In this document: positions 45,527 through 55,061 of the stretch, piece after piece | Position numbering within the stretch: the stretch's first letter is position 1 | How the letters are laid out: each line of letters opens with the position of its first letter | Assembly: GCA_002422545.1 (NCBI GenBank) | Contig: DIWF01000036.1 | Location: forward strand, 124,001 to 188,000 | DNA: 64,000 bases | Direction of reading: 5' to 3' | Source: Firmicutes bacterium UBA6113 | Lineage (GTDB): Bacteria > Bacillota > Clostridia > Tissierellales > Sedimentibacteraceae | Notes under the pieces: generated by a model | Told to the model about the DNA's origin: nothing | Databases searched by the model: none | The model's input: the letters and a program-made list of their open reading frames with translations, nothing else | Position numbers and translations under genes: made by a program

Positions 45527-47353
45527 CTATTTTAAAACTTCGAGAGTTTTTTCCTCTTCAAACTGTTTTGTGTAAAGTTTGTAATAATATCCTTTTTTAG
45601 TAATGAGGCTTTTATGGCTTCCCTGTTCAACTATTTTTCCGTTTTTGACAACTAAGATTATGTCTGCTTTTTTTATTGTTGAAAGCCTGTGAGCAATTAT
45701 AAATGAAGTTCTTCCCTTAAGAAGATAATCTATTCCATTTTGAATGAATCTTTCTGTCTGTGTGTCAATTGATGAAGTTGCTTCATCAAGCACAAATATC
45801 CTTGGATTTGCTAGTATTGCCCTTGCAATTGAAATAAGCTGCTTTTCGCCGGTTGAAAGCTTATCTCCTCCTTCTCCCACTTCGCTTAAATATCCCTTCT
45901 CAAGCTTGTCGGTAACTGTGTTTACAGATACTATTTCAGCGGCTTTTATTACTTCTTCATCTGTTGCGTCCAGGTTGCCGTACCATATGTTGTCCTTTAT
46001 GCTGCCTGAGAACAAATGAGGATTTTGCAGTACATAACCTATGTTTGAATGAAGCCAGAGCTGTGACCTGTCCTTGTAATCCCTACCGTCTATTAAAATT
46101 TCTCCTTCAGTAGGCTCGAAAAACCTGCAAGCAAGGTTTACAAGAGTGCTTTTACCTGCTCCTGTCTCTCCAACAATTGCTACATTTGTTCCAGCGGGTA
46201 TATGGAGGTTGAAGTCTTTTAAAACTTCTTCATCACCGTCCGGGTATTTAAACGTCACATTGCGAAATTCTATATCACCTTTTATTTCTTCCCAGTTCTG
46301 TTTTTTTGGATTGATGTTGTCTCCATATATTTCAACAACGTCAGCCCTATCCTTTATTAACGGCTCCTTCTCTAAGAGGTCAGTGACTCTTTCCACATTG
46401 GCCTGAAGGGCGATAACATCTGTATATGTCTTGGCTAATTGCTGTACAGGTTCAAAAATGTTGATTGCATAGGATATAAATGCCGACAGTGTTCCAATTT
46501 GTATTACATGGCCCATTGCCAGATATCCCCCTCTTGCCAGTACAATTGCAGTTGAAACTGAGCCGAAGAATACTATTATAGGAATGTAAAGTCCGTTGAG
46601 ATTTGCCATCCTGAGAGATGCTTTCTCCATATCAAGACTCACGGATTTGAACTCGTCAAGGTTCTTGTCTTCAATGACAAGCGTCTTTGTGGTTCTGGCT
46701 CCGGTAATTCCTTCATTGAACTGACCTGTAAGCTTTGAGTTTACCTTTCTTAACTTTCTGCTTGTTGAAAGCATTTTTTTCTGAAAGTACAATGTAATTA
46801 TTGCCATCAAAGGAACAACAACCATAACAATGAGTGCCAGTCTCACGTTTAAAAGCATCATTGCTGCAAATGCTCCTATTACATATGTACATGACCAGAA
46901 AACATCAACCAGTCCCCACGCAATCATGGAACCGATTTTGTTTGTATCACTTAAAGTTCTAGCCAGGATGTAGCCTACAGGAGTTGTGTTGTAATATGAT
47001 AGGGACAAATTCTGAAGGTGAGTGAATATTTCTTTTCTCAAATCTTTTCCTATGTGCATTTCCACAACTATTGCATATCTGGCGAATATGTTGACCGATG
47101 CAGCCATGACAATGAGTGCAGCGCAGTAAACAATTATAAACATACTCAGTCTTTCAGTCGTCCCCTTGACAATAAAATTGTCCACAGCATATTTTTGAAA
47201 CAGTGGAATAGAAAGGTCCATTAGTGCTGTAATAAGCATGAACACCACAATTCCCAAAATCTTTTTTTTGTATGGCAAAAAGAATCTGCCAAGCTTAAAC
47301 CACGTCTTTATATTAATCGATTTATATCCCGTATCTTCTTCGTAATATTCCAT
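45527..47353 (-). CDS. ABC exporter, half-transporter with consensus ATP site
   Basis: A 608-residue protein: six-helix exporter domain (about 30-320) and nucleotide-binding domain (about 350-590) with Walker A GETGAGKST, signature LSTGEKQ, Walker B IFVLDEATSSID (with the catalytic Glu) and H-loop IIAHRL. It lies 9 bases after its partner. Heterodimers of this kind (BmrC/BmrD, TM287/288) export drugs or lipids with one active and one weak ATP site. The substrate is unknown. Confidence 0.93.
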   Translation of the reverse strand: MEYYEEDTGYKSINIKTWFKLGRFFLPYKKKILGIVVFMLITALMDLSIPLFQKYAVDNFIVKGTTERLSMFIIVYCAALIVMAASVNIFARYAIVVEMHIGKDLRKEIFTHLQNLSLSYYNTTPVGYILARTLSDTNKIGSMIAWGLVDVFWSCTYVIGAFAAMMLLNVRLALIVMVVVPLMAIITLYFQKKMLSTSRKLRKVNSKLTGQFNEGITGARTTKTLVIEDKNLDEFKSVSLDMEKASLRMANLNGLYIPIIVFFGSVSTAIVLARGGYLAMGHVIQIGTLSAFISYAINIFEPVQQLAKTYTDVIALQANVERVTDLLEKEPLIKDRADVVEIYGDNINPKKQNWEEIKGDIEFRNVTFKYPDGDEEVLKDFNLHIPAGTNVAIVGETGAGKSTLVNLACRFFEPTEGEILIDGRDYKDRSQLWLHSNIGYVLQNPHLFSGSIKDNIWYGNLDATDEEVIKAAEIVSVNTVTDKLEKGYLSEVGEGGDKLSTGEKQLISIARAILANPRIFVLDEATSSIDTQTERFIQNGIDYLLKGRTSFIIAHRLSTIKKADIILVVKNGKIVEQGSHKSLITKKGYYYKLYTKQFEEEKTLEVLK

Positions 47354-47362
47354 AAACTCCCC

Positions 47363-49174
47363 CTAATCAACATCATCAGACAAGTTCATCTGTACGTTGA
47401 ATACTTCCTTGTATATGCCTTCCCTTTCAATAAGCTCATCATGAGTTCCCATATCAGAAACCCTGCCCCTGTCAAGCACAAGAATGGTGTCTGCCTGCAT
47501 GAGAGTTGTTATGCGATGAGAAATCAATATTATGGTAGAACCTTTTTTATCATTTTTAAGTGCTTCTCGTATTTTTGAATCTGTTTCTGAATCAACAGCA
47601 GAAAGAGAATCATCAAAGACCATTATAGGAGTTTTCTGAAGAAGCATCCTGGCAATTGAAACTCGCTGCTTCTGTCCTCCGGACAATGTAACTCCTCTTT
47701 CCCCTACAATGGTGTCATAACCTTTTGAAAATTCCTCTATAGCCCCATCAACCTGAGCGATTGATGTTGCTTCCTTTACATCATCGATAGTTGCCTCGCT
47801 TTTTACTATTGTTATGTTGTCTTTTATGGAACGAGAGAACAAGAATGGTTCTTGCAGCACCATTCCTATATTTTTCCTCAGATGTGCTCTTTTTATATTG
47901 TGGATGTCCACTCCGCCTATTGTTATGCTTCCGCAATCCTCCGGAAGGTCATACAGACGGTTTAAAAGGTGCATAAGCGTTGTTTTTCCTGAGCCTGTGC
48001 CTCCAAGCACTGCAAATGTTGTTCCTGCCTTTATTTTAAAACTGACGTCGTCCAATACGGGAGCACTTCCGTCATATCTGAACGTGACATTTTTATATTC
48101 TATGTCCATGTTCATGTCAGGTTCAACAGACTCAGGAGCTTCAAGCTCTTCAGGCTCGCATAATATTTCGCAAATCCTTTGAGCCGAGACCTTAGTCTTG
48201 CTCAGTTCTCCGAGAATACGACCGAAGCTTCGAAGGGGCCACGCAATCATTGAGGTGTATGACACGAATACAAGGAATTCTCCCAAGGTGATCACATTGT
48301 TAACAGCCTGATAAGTTCCGGCAGCAACAATTGTCATGACCATGAGGCCTGTTACAAGGTCCCCTATTCCCCAATAGTATCCAAGCTGGTATCCAAGCTT
48401 AACCCACAAGTCAGAAAATTTAAGATTTCGTTCTGAAAACTTTTCTATTTCATATTTTTCTCTTCCAAATGCCCTTACAACCCTCACACCTGTCAGGTTT
48501 TCCTGAGTTGCCGTAAAAAGTGCTCCTTCAGCTTCATCAGCCACAAGAAATTTTTTTGACAATATTCCGTAAAATATGGAGGAATACAAAATGACAACAG
48601 GAACAAAGCCAAGTACCATCATAGTGAGACTTAAATTCATGGGAAACATCAGAGCCAGGGATATTGCAACAAGCATTATTGTCCTGAACATTTCAGACAG
48701 CTGTGTGCTTATGAAGTTTCGAAGAACCTCCACATCAGATGTGGACCGCTGTATGATGTCGCCTGTCTGGTTTTTGATGTGCCAGCTGTAAGGTAATTTT
48801 TGTATGTGTTCAAACAATTTGTTTCTTATGGTTTTAACAGTTCCTTCCGTTGCCTTTGCAATTGAGATTCTTCCAATAAAGTCACCAAGAGAGGCAATGA
48901 TGGCTATAACAATTACAAATGCTGCACAGAGCCACAAATTCTGTCTCAGCCCTTCTCTGCCTCCGGCCATGCTTATCAAACTCATCAAAGGTGAAAATAG
49001 TTTATAAGGAACATTACCTATAATAGAGTCCACCGTGAAGCTTATAACCTGCGGCGTAGCAAAACCTGCCACAACGCGGACAACGGTTGCAAAAGCAGAA
49101 AGGGCAATGAATTTTCTGTAGCCCCTGGTATATGTGTAAATAGTTTTTAAATTTGACTTATTCTTGGCATCCAT
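47363..49174 (-). CDS. ABC exporter, half-transporter with degenerate ATP site
   Basis: This 603-residue partner half has a six-helix exporter domain and a nucleotide-binding domain with Walker A GGTGSGKTT, signature LSGGQKQR and Walker B IMVFDDSLSAVD. The catalytic Glu after Walker B is Asp here, which marks the degenerate site of heterodimeric exporters, while its signature motif is perfect. I use the ATG at 49172-49174 with AGAGGT before it; the frame extends 10 codons further upstream without a ribosome site. Confidence 0.93.
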   Translation of the reverse strand: MDAKNKSNLKTIYTYTRGYRKFIALSAFATVVRVVAGFATPQVISFTVDSIIGNVPYKLFSPLMSLISMAGGREGLRQNLWLCAAFVIVIAIIASLGDFIGRISIAKATEGTVKTIRNKLFEHIQKLPYSWHIKNQTGDIIQRSTSDVEVLRNFISTQLSEMFRTIMLVAISLALMFPMNLSLTMMVLGFVPVVILYSSIFYGILSKKFLVADEAEGALFTATQENLTGVRVVRAFGREKYEIEKFSERNLKFSDLWVKLGYQLGYYWGIGDLVTGLMVMTIVAAGTYQAVNNVITLGEFLVFVSYTSMIAWPLRSFGRILGELSKTKVSAQRICEILCEPEELEAPESVEPDMNMDIEYKNVTFRYDGSAPVLDDVSFKIKAGTTFAVLGGTGSGKTTLMHLLNRLYDLPEDCGSITIGGVDIHNIKRAHLRKNIGMVLQEPFLFSRSIKDNITIVKSEATIDDVKEATSIAQVDGAIEEFSKGYDTIVGERGVTLSGGQKQRVSIARMLLQKTPIMVFDDSLSAVDSETDSKIREALKNDKKGSTIILISHRITTLMQADTILVLDRGRVSDMGTHDELIEREGIYKEVFNVQMNLSDDVD

Positions 49175-49361
49175 AATAACCTCTGTCAAAAAATCCCAAA
49201 GCAAAATACCTTGGGCTTAGTTTAAATGTATAAGTAATCTTATCTGTACTGTTTATTCATTCTATAATAATTTAGCATTTATGTCAAATTTTATATCACA
49301 CGCATTATATAAAAAAAAGCATCTCCTCAGACATTGACAAACTGAATTCTACTGATTGTAT

Positions 49362-49407
49362 GGGCGGAAATCTCCGCCAGTGCGGGAGGGCAATAGCCCT
49401 CCTACAG
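49362..49407. repeat. Two-stem palindromic repeat, copy B
   Basis: GGGCGGAAATCTCCGCC then GGGAGGGC...GCCCTCC followed by TACAG. Same layout as 21401-21476 but with different stem sequences, as expected when stems coevolve. Lies between the exporter and the lipoprotein genes. Confidence 0.7.
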
Positions 49408-49459
49408 TAGAAAATCTGTTGTCAACCTGAAGCAAATGCTCCTTAAAATTTCTAGTTTA

Positions 49460-50554
49460 TTATTTTGCTGAAGCAGCAGCCTTAGCAACTATGTTCTGGA
49501 ATGCGTCTATTCCTATAGTTACTGATGAAACCAAGTCTGCATCAGTTGTAGTTCCTTCTGCGTCAACCGCGATTGCTGTTACTTCTTCTGCAGTCTTTCC
49601 AACTACGAAGTCAGCAAATGCTTTTGCCTGCTCATACCATTCTTTGCCGATCTTTGAAGCTTTTTTCATGCCGTAATCATCACCTAATTCATTTTTTGTC
49701 AATACATCAGCAGTTAAATCAGTAGTGATTTTTCCTGTTGTGTCAAATTTAATATTTGACTGAGATGCATCTATTATGCTTGAAGTGATTTTTCCATCAG
49801 CATCGAAAGTTGTTACAGTAAATGTTGAATATGCTTGTGCTAAGCCTTCTGTGTCAGCAGCTGCATCTTTAGATTTAGAAATTGTAGTTACTACTCCAAG
49901 TCCTAATTCATCATTTTTAGTTGCTCCTAAAAATTCTGCATTTTCAACTGCTTTTTCAACTGCAGCAACATAACCGTTTATTTTAATAGTTACAGATGAA
50001 GTTAAGTCAGCCTCTGTTGGTACGCCTGTATCAGAAACAGGTATAGCTTTTATTTCTTCAACTGTTTTTCCAACCATGTAATCAGCTAAAGCATTAGCTT
50101 GTTCGAACCAATCTTTGCCTATTGAAGAAGCTTTTACCATTCCGTACTCTGCTCCAAGTTCTTGTTTAGACTTGTATTCTGCTTCTACGTCAGAAGCAAT
50201 TTTTCCTTCTTTTGTGAAGTTGATTTTAGTTTGTGCAGTGTCAATAGCTGCTTTAACTATTTTGCCATCCTGGTCAACTGTAACTGCCAATACAACTGAA
50301 TCTGTCTGAGCTAAACCATCTTTTTCGCCTGCATCAGCTGATTTTTCAATTGATGAAATAACTGCTAGTCCAGTTTTTACAGAATCTTCAGTTACTTCAA
50401 CTTCTCCTGCTGCTGGTTCCTCAGTTTTTGGCTCTTCTGCTGCTGGTTCTTCAACAACAGGATCATTTGAAACCGGTGCTTCTTCTTTTGCACATCCTGC
50501 AAAAGCAAATAAAGACATTGTTAAAATTAATGATAATAATATTGATTTTTTCAT
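49460..50554 (-). CDS. Lipoprotein with a duplicated domain
   Basis: A 364-residue lipoprotein: signal peptide with lipobox FAFAGC (Cys21), an acidic Pro/Glu-rich linker (about 25-58), then two tandem domains of about 150 residues (62-205 and 212-364). Shared marks in each: GL.V.....KS.DA, D..GKI..A.ID..Q..I.F...GKI, LG..YGM.KAS.IGK.W.EQA.A.AD..VGKT. ATG 50552-50554 has GGAGGG before it. It is outside the membrane, but the function is unknown; the fold could bind a small ligand. Adhesion to FMN-binding proteins was considered without motif support. Confidence 0.75.
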   Translation of the reverse strand: MKKSILLSLILTMSLFAFAGCAKEEAPVSNDPVVEEPAAEEPKTEEPAAGEVEVTEDSVKTGLAVISSIEKSADAGEKDGLAQTDSVVLAVTVDQDGKIVKAAIDTAQTKINFTKEGKIASDVEAEYKSKQELGAEYGMVKASSIGKDWFEQANALADYMVGKTVEEIKAIPVSDTGVPTEADLTSSVTIKINGYVAAVEKAVENAEFLGATKNDELGLGVVTTISKSKDAAADTEGLAQAYSTFTVTTFDADGKITSSIIDASQSNIKFDTTGKITTDLTADVLTKNELGDDYGMKKASKIGKEWYEQAKAFADFVVGKTAEEVTAIAVDAEGTTTDADLVSSVTIGIDAFQNIVAKAAASAK

Positions 50555-50632
50555 TGTCACCCTCCAAAGTTACAATAATTTTTTATATATAACGGCTTTA
50601 GCCAATTATATCGTATTTCTGTTTTTGATACA

Positions 50633-50661
50633 ATATTAACAAATTGTTCGCTGCAAGTCAA
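50633..50661 (-). promoter_or_regulatory. Promoter of the duplicated-domain lipoprotein gene
   Basis: On the minus strand TTGACT, a 17-base spacer and TAATAT, about 80 bases before the gene. No operator seen. Confidence 0.7.
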
Positions 50662-51059
50662 CGTTTTTACGCTGTTAATAATATCTTGTTATGCATTATT
50701 TTGCATCTTTGTTTTTCTAATAACAAAGACTTATGCAGTTTAGCATGAAGCAAGAAAAAAATCAATCTTAAAAAACGAATTTGACAAAATGTTAAAATTT
50801 CAGTCTTTAGTTTCCCACATATGACGCTTATTCGAAACGAAAACATAATATTTTTAATTAATATTTAAATTGTTAAAAAAATAAAACATTTTGGCGTCAC
50901 TTCTTCATAATATCTACATATTTATTTTTTATCAATTTATGTATTATTTATAATTTTATAGATAATTCAAAAAATATATATTATAAATTATATGGACATG
51001 ATTAATCAAATAAGTTAAAATAAATTTATATTTTACAATTAAAGGAAAGAAGGGATACT
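50662..51059. other. AT-rich intergenic region
   Basis: This region lies between divergent genes. No gene or RNA structure is recognised. The last ~40 bases hold the ribosome site for the HD gene (AAAGGAAAGAAGGG). Confidence 0.4.
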
Positions 51060-51626
51060 GTGAACACAATTACTAAAGAAGAAGCTTGGGCTTTGTTAAA
51101 AGAATACAACAAGGATGAATTTCATTTGAAGCATGCAGAAACAGTGGGTTTTGTAATGGAATACTTCTCCAAGAAATTAGGTTTCGAGGATGAAGCTGAA
51201 TTTTGGGGCATTGTTGGATTATTGCACGATCTTGACTTTGAAATGTATCCTGAAGAGCATTGCATGAAGGTTCAGGAAATATTGAACGAAAAGGGAATAG
51301 ACCCTAAAATCACCCGTGCCATTGCAAGCCACGGTTACGGATTGACTCCGGCTGATATAAAACCTGAGCACACAATGGAAAAAGTGTTGTTTGCAACTGA
51401 CGAACTTACAGGTTTAATCGGTGCAGCAGCGCTCATGAGACCTTCTAAAAGCACACTGGATATGGAATTAAAATCTTTGAAGAAAAAGTATAAAACTCCA
51501 AGTTTTGCTGCAGGCTGTTCAAGAGATGCAATACAAGACGGAGCAAACATGCTTGGCTGGGAACTTGATAAGCTTCTGGAAGAAACTCTTCAGGCTATGA
51601 GAGCATACGAAACTTCTCTACAATAA
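51060..51626 (+). CDS. HD-domain hydrolase-like protein
   Basis: A 188-residue protein that starts with GTG (AGAAGGGATACT before it). HD motif: HLKHAETV with the first His, then LLHDLDFE with the metal HD pair, and a later ASHGYG and ATDELTG. HD proteins of this short type hydrolyse phosphoesters or nucleotides, but the substrate is unknown. It is a stand-alone gene with a strong terminator. The family is common in Clostridia without an assigned role. Confidence 0.8.
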   Translation: MNTITKEEAWALLKEYNKDEFHLKHAETVGFVMEYFSKKLGFEDEAEFWGIVGLLHDLDFEMYPEEHCMKVQEILNEKGIDPKITRAIASHGYGLTPADIKPEHTMEKVLFATDELTGLIGAAALMRPSKSTLDMELKSLKKKYKTPSFAAGCSRDAIQDGANMLGWELDKLLEETLQAMRAYETSLQ

Positions 51627-51632
51627 AAATAA

Positions 51633-51674
51633 AAACAACTCAGCATCCTTGCCGGGACGCTGAGTTGTTTTTAT
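51633..51674 (+). terminator. Terminator of the HD gene
   Basis: ACAACTCAGC pairs with GCTGAGTTGT around ATCCTTGCCGGGAC, then TTTTTATTTT. Symmetric A-run on the left gives some function for the opposite strand as well. Confidence 0.9.
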
Positions 51675-51733
51675 TTTGGGGGGATTTTAAATCTTTTATT
51701 ATATTTTTTACAAATTAAACTTCAACAAAACTA

Positions 51734-52621
51734 TTAATCCATTTTGTTCATTTTTTCAATTTGTTCTTTTAGCTTTAAAGCTGTCGGTGTTACAGCAATT
51801 CCGCCCAATGATGTTTCTCTTAATTCCGGAGGCAGCTGCTTTCCAACTTTGTACATAGCGACGATCATTTCGTCTAAAGGTATCTTGCTTGTTATTCCGC
51901 TCATTACCATGTCAGCTGTTGCTATGGCACTTACTGTACCAGCTATGTTACGTTTTGCACATGGAACTTCAACAATTCCTGCAACAGAATCACATACAAG
52001 ACCAAGAATATTTTTTATTACTATTGCTGCAGCATCCATTTCCTGTTCAGCTGTTCCTCCAAGCATATCAACAGCAGCAGCCGCTGCCATTGCAGAGCCT
52101 GCTCCGCATTCTGCCTGACATCCGCCTTCTGCTCCTGCCAATGTTGCATTCTTAGCTATAAGAATTCCTATTCCTCCTGCTACGAACAATGCCTGAATCA
52201 TTTCATCTTCTGTTTTATTGAGTTTTTCTCCAACAGACAACACTACTGCAGGCAATATTCCACAAGAACCGGCTGTAGGGCAAGCTACTATTCTTCCCAT
52301 GGCTGAATTTGTTTCAGAACATGACATAGCCCTTGACATTGCATCAACCATGAATTCTCCGGTCAGTGCTTTTCCGCTTCTCGAATATTCCTTCAATCTT
52401 TTTGCATCACCTTTAATAAGGTTTCCTGCTGTTTCTATTTCTTTTTCCTGAGAATTTGTAGAATATTTTCTCATAACATTGAGGTTTGCTCTCATCTTAT
52501 CAATTACTTTTTCACGAGTAAATCCGCTTCTGTTCATTTCTTCTCTTATTGCATATTCTGCAAGAGTAATATTCTCATTTTTTAAAATTTCAAGTATTTC
52601 TTTTCCCGTTGAAACAAACAT
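51734..52621 (-). CDS. sdaAA: L-serine dehydratase, iron-sulfur-dependent, alpha subunit
   Basis: A 295-residue subunit that deaminates L-serine to pyruvate using a [4Fe-4S] cluster. Family marks are MSCSETNSAMGRIVACPTAG and SCGILPA, with cluster Cys residues also in LVCDSVAGIVEVPCAKRN. Its ATG overlaps the sdaAB stop codon by one base (TAATG), so the two subunits are translated in step. The third gene upstream is a DAACS symporter, making a serine uptake and breakdown unit. Confidence 0.97.
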   Translation of the reverse strand: MFVSTGKEILEILKNENITLAEYAIREEMNRSGFTREKVIDKMRANLNVMRKYSTNSQEKEIETAGNLIKGDAKRLKEYSRSGKALTGEFMVDAMSRAMSCSETNSAMGRIVACPTAGSCGILPAVVLSVGEKLNKTEDEMIQALFVAGGIGILIAKNATLAGAEGGCQAECGAGSAMAAAAAVDMLGGTAEQEMDAAAIVIKNILGLVCDSVAGIVEVPCAKRNIAGTVSAIATADMVMSGITSKIPLDEMIVAMYKVGKQLPPELRETSLGGIAVTPTALKLKEQIEKMNKMD

Positions 52622-53304
52622 TATATCGCTCCTTCTATAATTGGATTAACTACATTTACACAATGTATTTCTTTTATGCTTCTTACTTTTTCCAATAATT
52701 TTTCCGGAATAATACTGTCTGTCTCAATAGCCATTGTAGCTTCCTTACCTTTTTCGTTTCTGTATACTCTCATGTTGGCAATATTTATATTTTCATCATA
52801 CAAAATATTTGCTATTTGAGAAAGAACACCTGGTATATCTTTATGCTTTGTAAGAAGAGTAGGACGCTCGCCTGTAAACTCAACTTCCTGTCCGTCTATA
52901 TCAAAAACAATTATATTTCCTCCGCCTATAGAAGATCCCATAACTACTGCTACATTGCCATCTGCTTTTGTCATTACAAATCTTACAGTGTTCGGATGAA
53001 CATCTCCTAAATCAGTTGCTATAAAATTGTATTCAATACCTTCCTTAGCTGCCAGTTCAAATGAATTTCTCAGGTCTTCATCCCATGGATCCATACCTAA
53101 AATTCCTGCAACCAAAGCCTTGTCAGTACCGTGTCCTTTATATGTTTCTGCAAACGAACCATGAAGAATAAAATCTACTTTTATAATTTTACCGCCCGCT
53201 ACTGTTCTTGCTATCTTAGCTAATCTAGCTGCGCCCGCAGTGTGTGAGCTAGATGGTCCAATCATAATCGGCCCAATTATATCAAAAACACTATAATCTC
53301 TCAT
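52621..53304 (-). CDS. sdaAB: L-serine dehydratase, iron-sulfur-dependent, beta subunit
   Basis: A 227-residue subunit. N-terminal IIGPIMIGPSSSHTAGAARL is the substrate-loop hallmark (serine-binding SSSHT). The C-terminal ~75 residues form an ACT domain (LLTKHKDIPGVLSQIANILY). ATG 53302-53304 has AAGGAG before it; the frame extends nine codons further upstream. It lies between the symporter gene (76 bases) and sdaAA. Confidence 0.96.
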   Translation of the reverse strand: MRDYSVFDIIGPIMIGPSSSHTAGAARLAKIARTVAGGKIIKVDFILHGSFAETYKGHGTDKALVAGILGMDPWDEDLRNSFELAAKEGIEYNFIATDLGDVHPNTVRFVMTKADGNVAVVMGSSIGGGNIIVFDIDGQEVEFTGERPTLLTKHKDIPGVLSQIANILYDENINIANMRVYRNEKGKEATMAIETDSIIPEKLLEKVRSIKEIHCVNVVNPIIEGAI

Positions 53305-53380
53305 TATTTTCTCCTTAAAAATCATCCGCATCAGTCATTTATTTTGTATGACTATCAATACAGCTTGTCTTAATCTACTA

Positions 53381-54559
53381 TTATTTATTTGATTGTTTAC
53401 CTTGAATTGTATCAACTATCATTGCTACAGCTTGGTCTCCTGATACGTTGCATGCTGTTCCAAAGCTGTCCTGAGCAATGTACAATGCAATCATCAATGC
53501 AAGCATTGGTTCTGTAAATCCTAAAACGGTTTCCAAAACTCCAAGAGCTGCCATTACAGCACCTCCAGGAACTCCAGGTGCAGCAACCATTGTTATACCA
53601 AGCATTGCTATAAATCCTGCAAATGCAGTCAACGTTACCGGAACTCCATTAAGCATCATTACAGCCAATGCACATGTAGTCAGCGTTATTGTGCTTCCTG
53701 ATAAGTGAACTGTTGCACACAAAGGAACAACGAATTCTCTAATACCTTTTGAAATACCCATTTTTTCTGAGCAGTTTACATTAACAGGAATAGTTGCAGC
53801 TGAAGACTGTGTTCCAAGTGCAGTAACATAAGCTGTTATCTGGATCTTCAAGCATTTAAATACATTTTTCTTGCTAATTGTACAACCAATTACAAACTGG
53901 ATAACTATCATTGCTAAATGCATTGCTATTACGATCAAGAATACTTTCCAGAATACTGAGAACACTGTTGTAACTTGTCCTGTATAAGTCATGTTTACGA
54001 AAACGCCTACTATATATATTGGAAGCAATGGAATGATAATGCTTTCAATAACTTTAGATATAATTGCCTGAAAATCTTCTGCTGCTTTTCTAAGCGGTTC
54101 ACTTTTTGTTACAGAAATTCCTAAGCCTAAAATGAATGATAAAATCAATGCTGTCATAACTCCCATTACAGCCGGCATTTCTACCTTAAAGAAAGGTTCC
54201 AAGTCAGCTGCTGCTTCAGCTATGCTGCTTGCAGATTCTGGTGTAATAAAAGAAGGTAAAAAGCTTGTTCCTACAAAATATGCCGTAAAACCTGAGAACA
54301 ATGTAAAGCAATATGCAAGTCCAACTGTTATTCCCAAAAGTTTGCCGGCGCCTGTGCCTAGTTCAGCAATACCGGCTGTTACAAATCCTAAAATTATTAA
54401 CGGGATTATAAAACCTAAAAAGTTTCCGAAAATTGAAGTAAAAGTTACAAATACTCTGTCAAGCCAAACTGGTGCAAAACTTCCTAGAACAAGACCAAAT
54501 ACGATACCAATGATAATTCTGGGTATAAGACCTAATTTGAATTTTTTTTCTTCTGCCAT
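53381..54559 (-). CDS. DAACS-family dicarboxylate/amino acid:cation symporter
   Basis: This 392-residue membrane protein has about eight segments. Recognised are the re-entrant hairpin region TALGTQSSAATIPVN (about 245-259) with the serine-rich motif, and HLSGSTITLTTCALAVMM. The family includes glutamate, aspartate and serine/threonine carriers. Being upstream of sdaAB-sdaAA it probably imports serine (SstT-like), but the substrate is inferred from context only. Confidence 0.9.
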   Translation of the reverse strand: MAEEKKFKLGLIPRIIIGIVFGLVLGSFAPVWLDRVFVTFTSIFGNFLGFIIPLIILGFVTAGIAELGTGAGKLLGITVGLAYCFTLFSGFTAYFVGTSFLPSFITPESASSIAEAAADLEPFFKVEMPAVMGVMTALILSFILGLGISVTKSEPLRKAAEDFQAIISKVIESIIIPLLPIYIVGVFVNMTYTGQVTTVFSVFWKVFLIVIAMHLAMIVIQFVIGCTISKKNVFKCLKIQITAYVTALGTQSSAATIPVNVNCSEKMGISKGIREFVVPLCATVHLSGSTITLTTCALAVMMLNGVPVTLTAFAGFIAMLGITMVAAPGVPGGAVMAALGVLETVLGFTEPMLALMIALYIAQDSFGTACNVSGDQAVAMIVDTIQGKQSNK

Positions 54560-54666
54560 TTGATTAATCTCCTCATTTTTATTTGCATACGTATGTCAGA
54601 TACTCCGGATGTATCTATATTGCAGACGTTGCGTACATTTTGTATATTCATCAAGTGCATATGCGA

Positions 54667-54695
54667 ATGTTATCATTTATTGACGAATATGTCAA
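54667..54695 (-). promoter_or_regulatory. Promoter of the symporter-sdaAB-sdaAA operon
   Basis: On the minus strand TTGACA, 17 bases, TAACAT, about 108 bases before the symporter gene. A TGACGAATATGTCA palindrome (54681-54694) overlaps the -35 box and could be an operator. Confidence 0.75.
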
Positions 54696-54992
54696 TAGTA
54701 ATTTGTTATTTTTTTGCTAAAATTCTACAATATCTTTATTAAGATTTAGTAATTATTTTAGCTTCAAACTTTCAATAACGCTATTTTTTTTAGAATTTTA
54801 TAACATAAAGTTATTTAAAACAGCTGAATATCATCGTAAAGCATACGTTTCGCTTATGTTCGTTCTTTATGCAGCAAACGCTATTTTGTGCTAATTATGA
54901 ATACACTCAAAATTTAATGTACAAAAACACATTTTCTTTTTTGTATACGTATCTGCTACATATTTTCAACATAATGATTTTTGCTCATGAAA
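54696..54992. other. AT-rich region without a gene
   Basis: Lies between the promoter above and the terminator of the acyltransferase. No gene or structured RNA seen. Confidence 0.4.
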
Positions 54993-55027
54993 ATAAAAAC
55001 CCACAAGTTTTCTTACTAAACTTGTGG
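54993..55027 (-). terminator. Terminator of the acyltransferase gene
   Basis: On the minus strand CCACAAGTTTAG pairs with AAACTTGTGG, then GTTTTTATTTT. Confidence 0.85.
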
Positions 55028-55061
55028 TTCTAAATGTTAATTAAATTTCAATATTTCTCTT

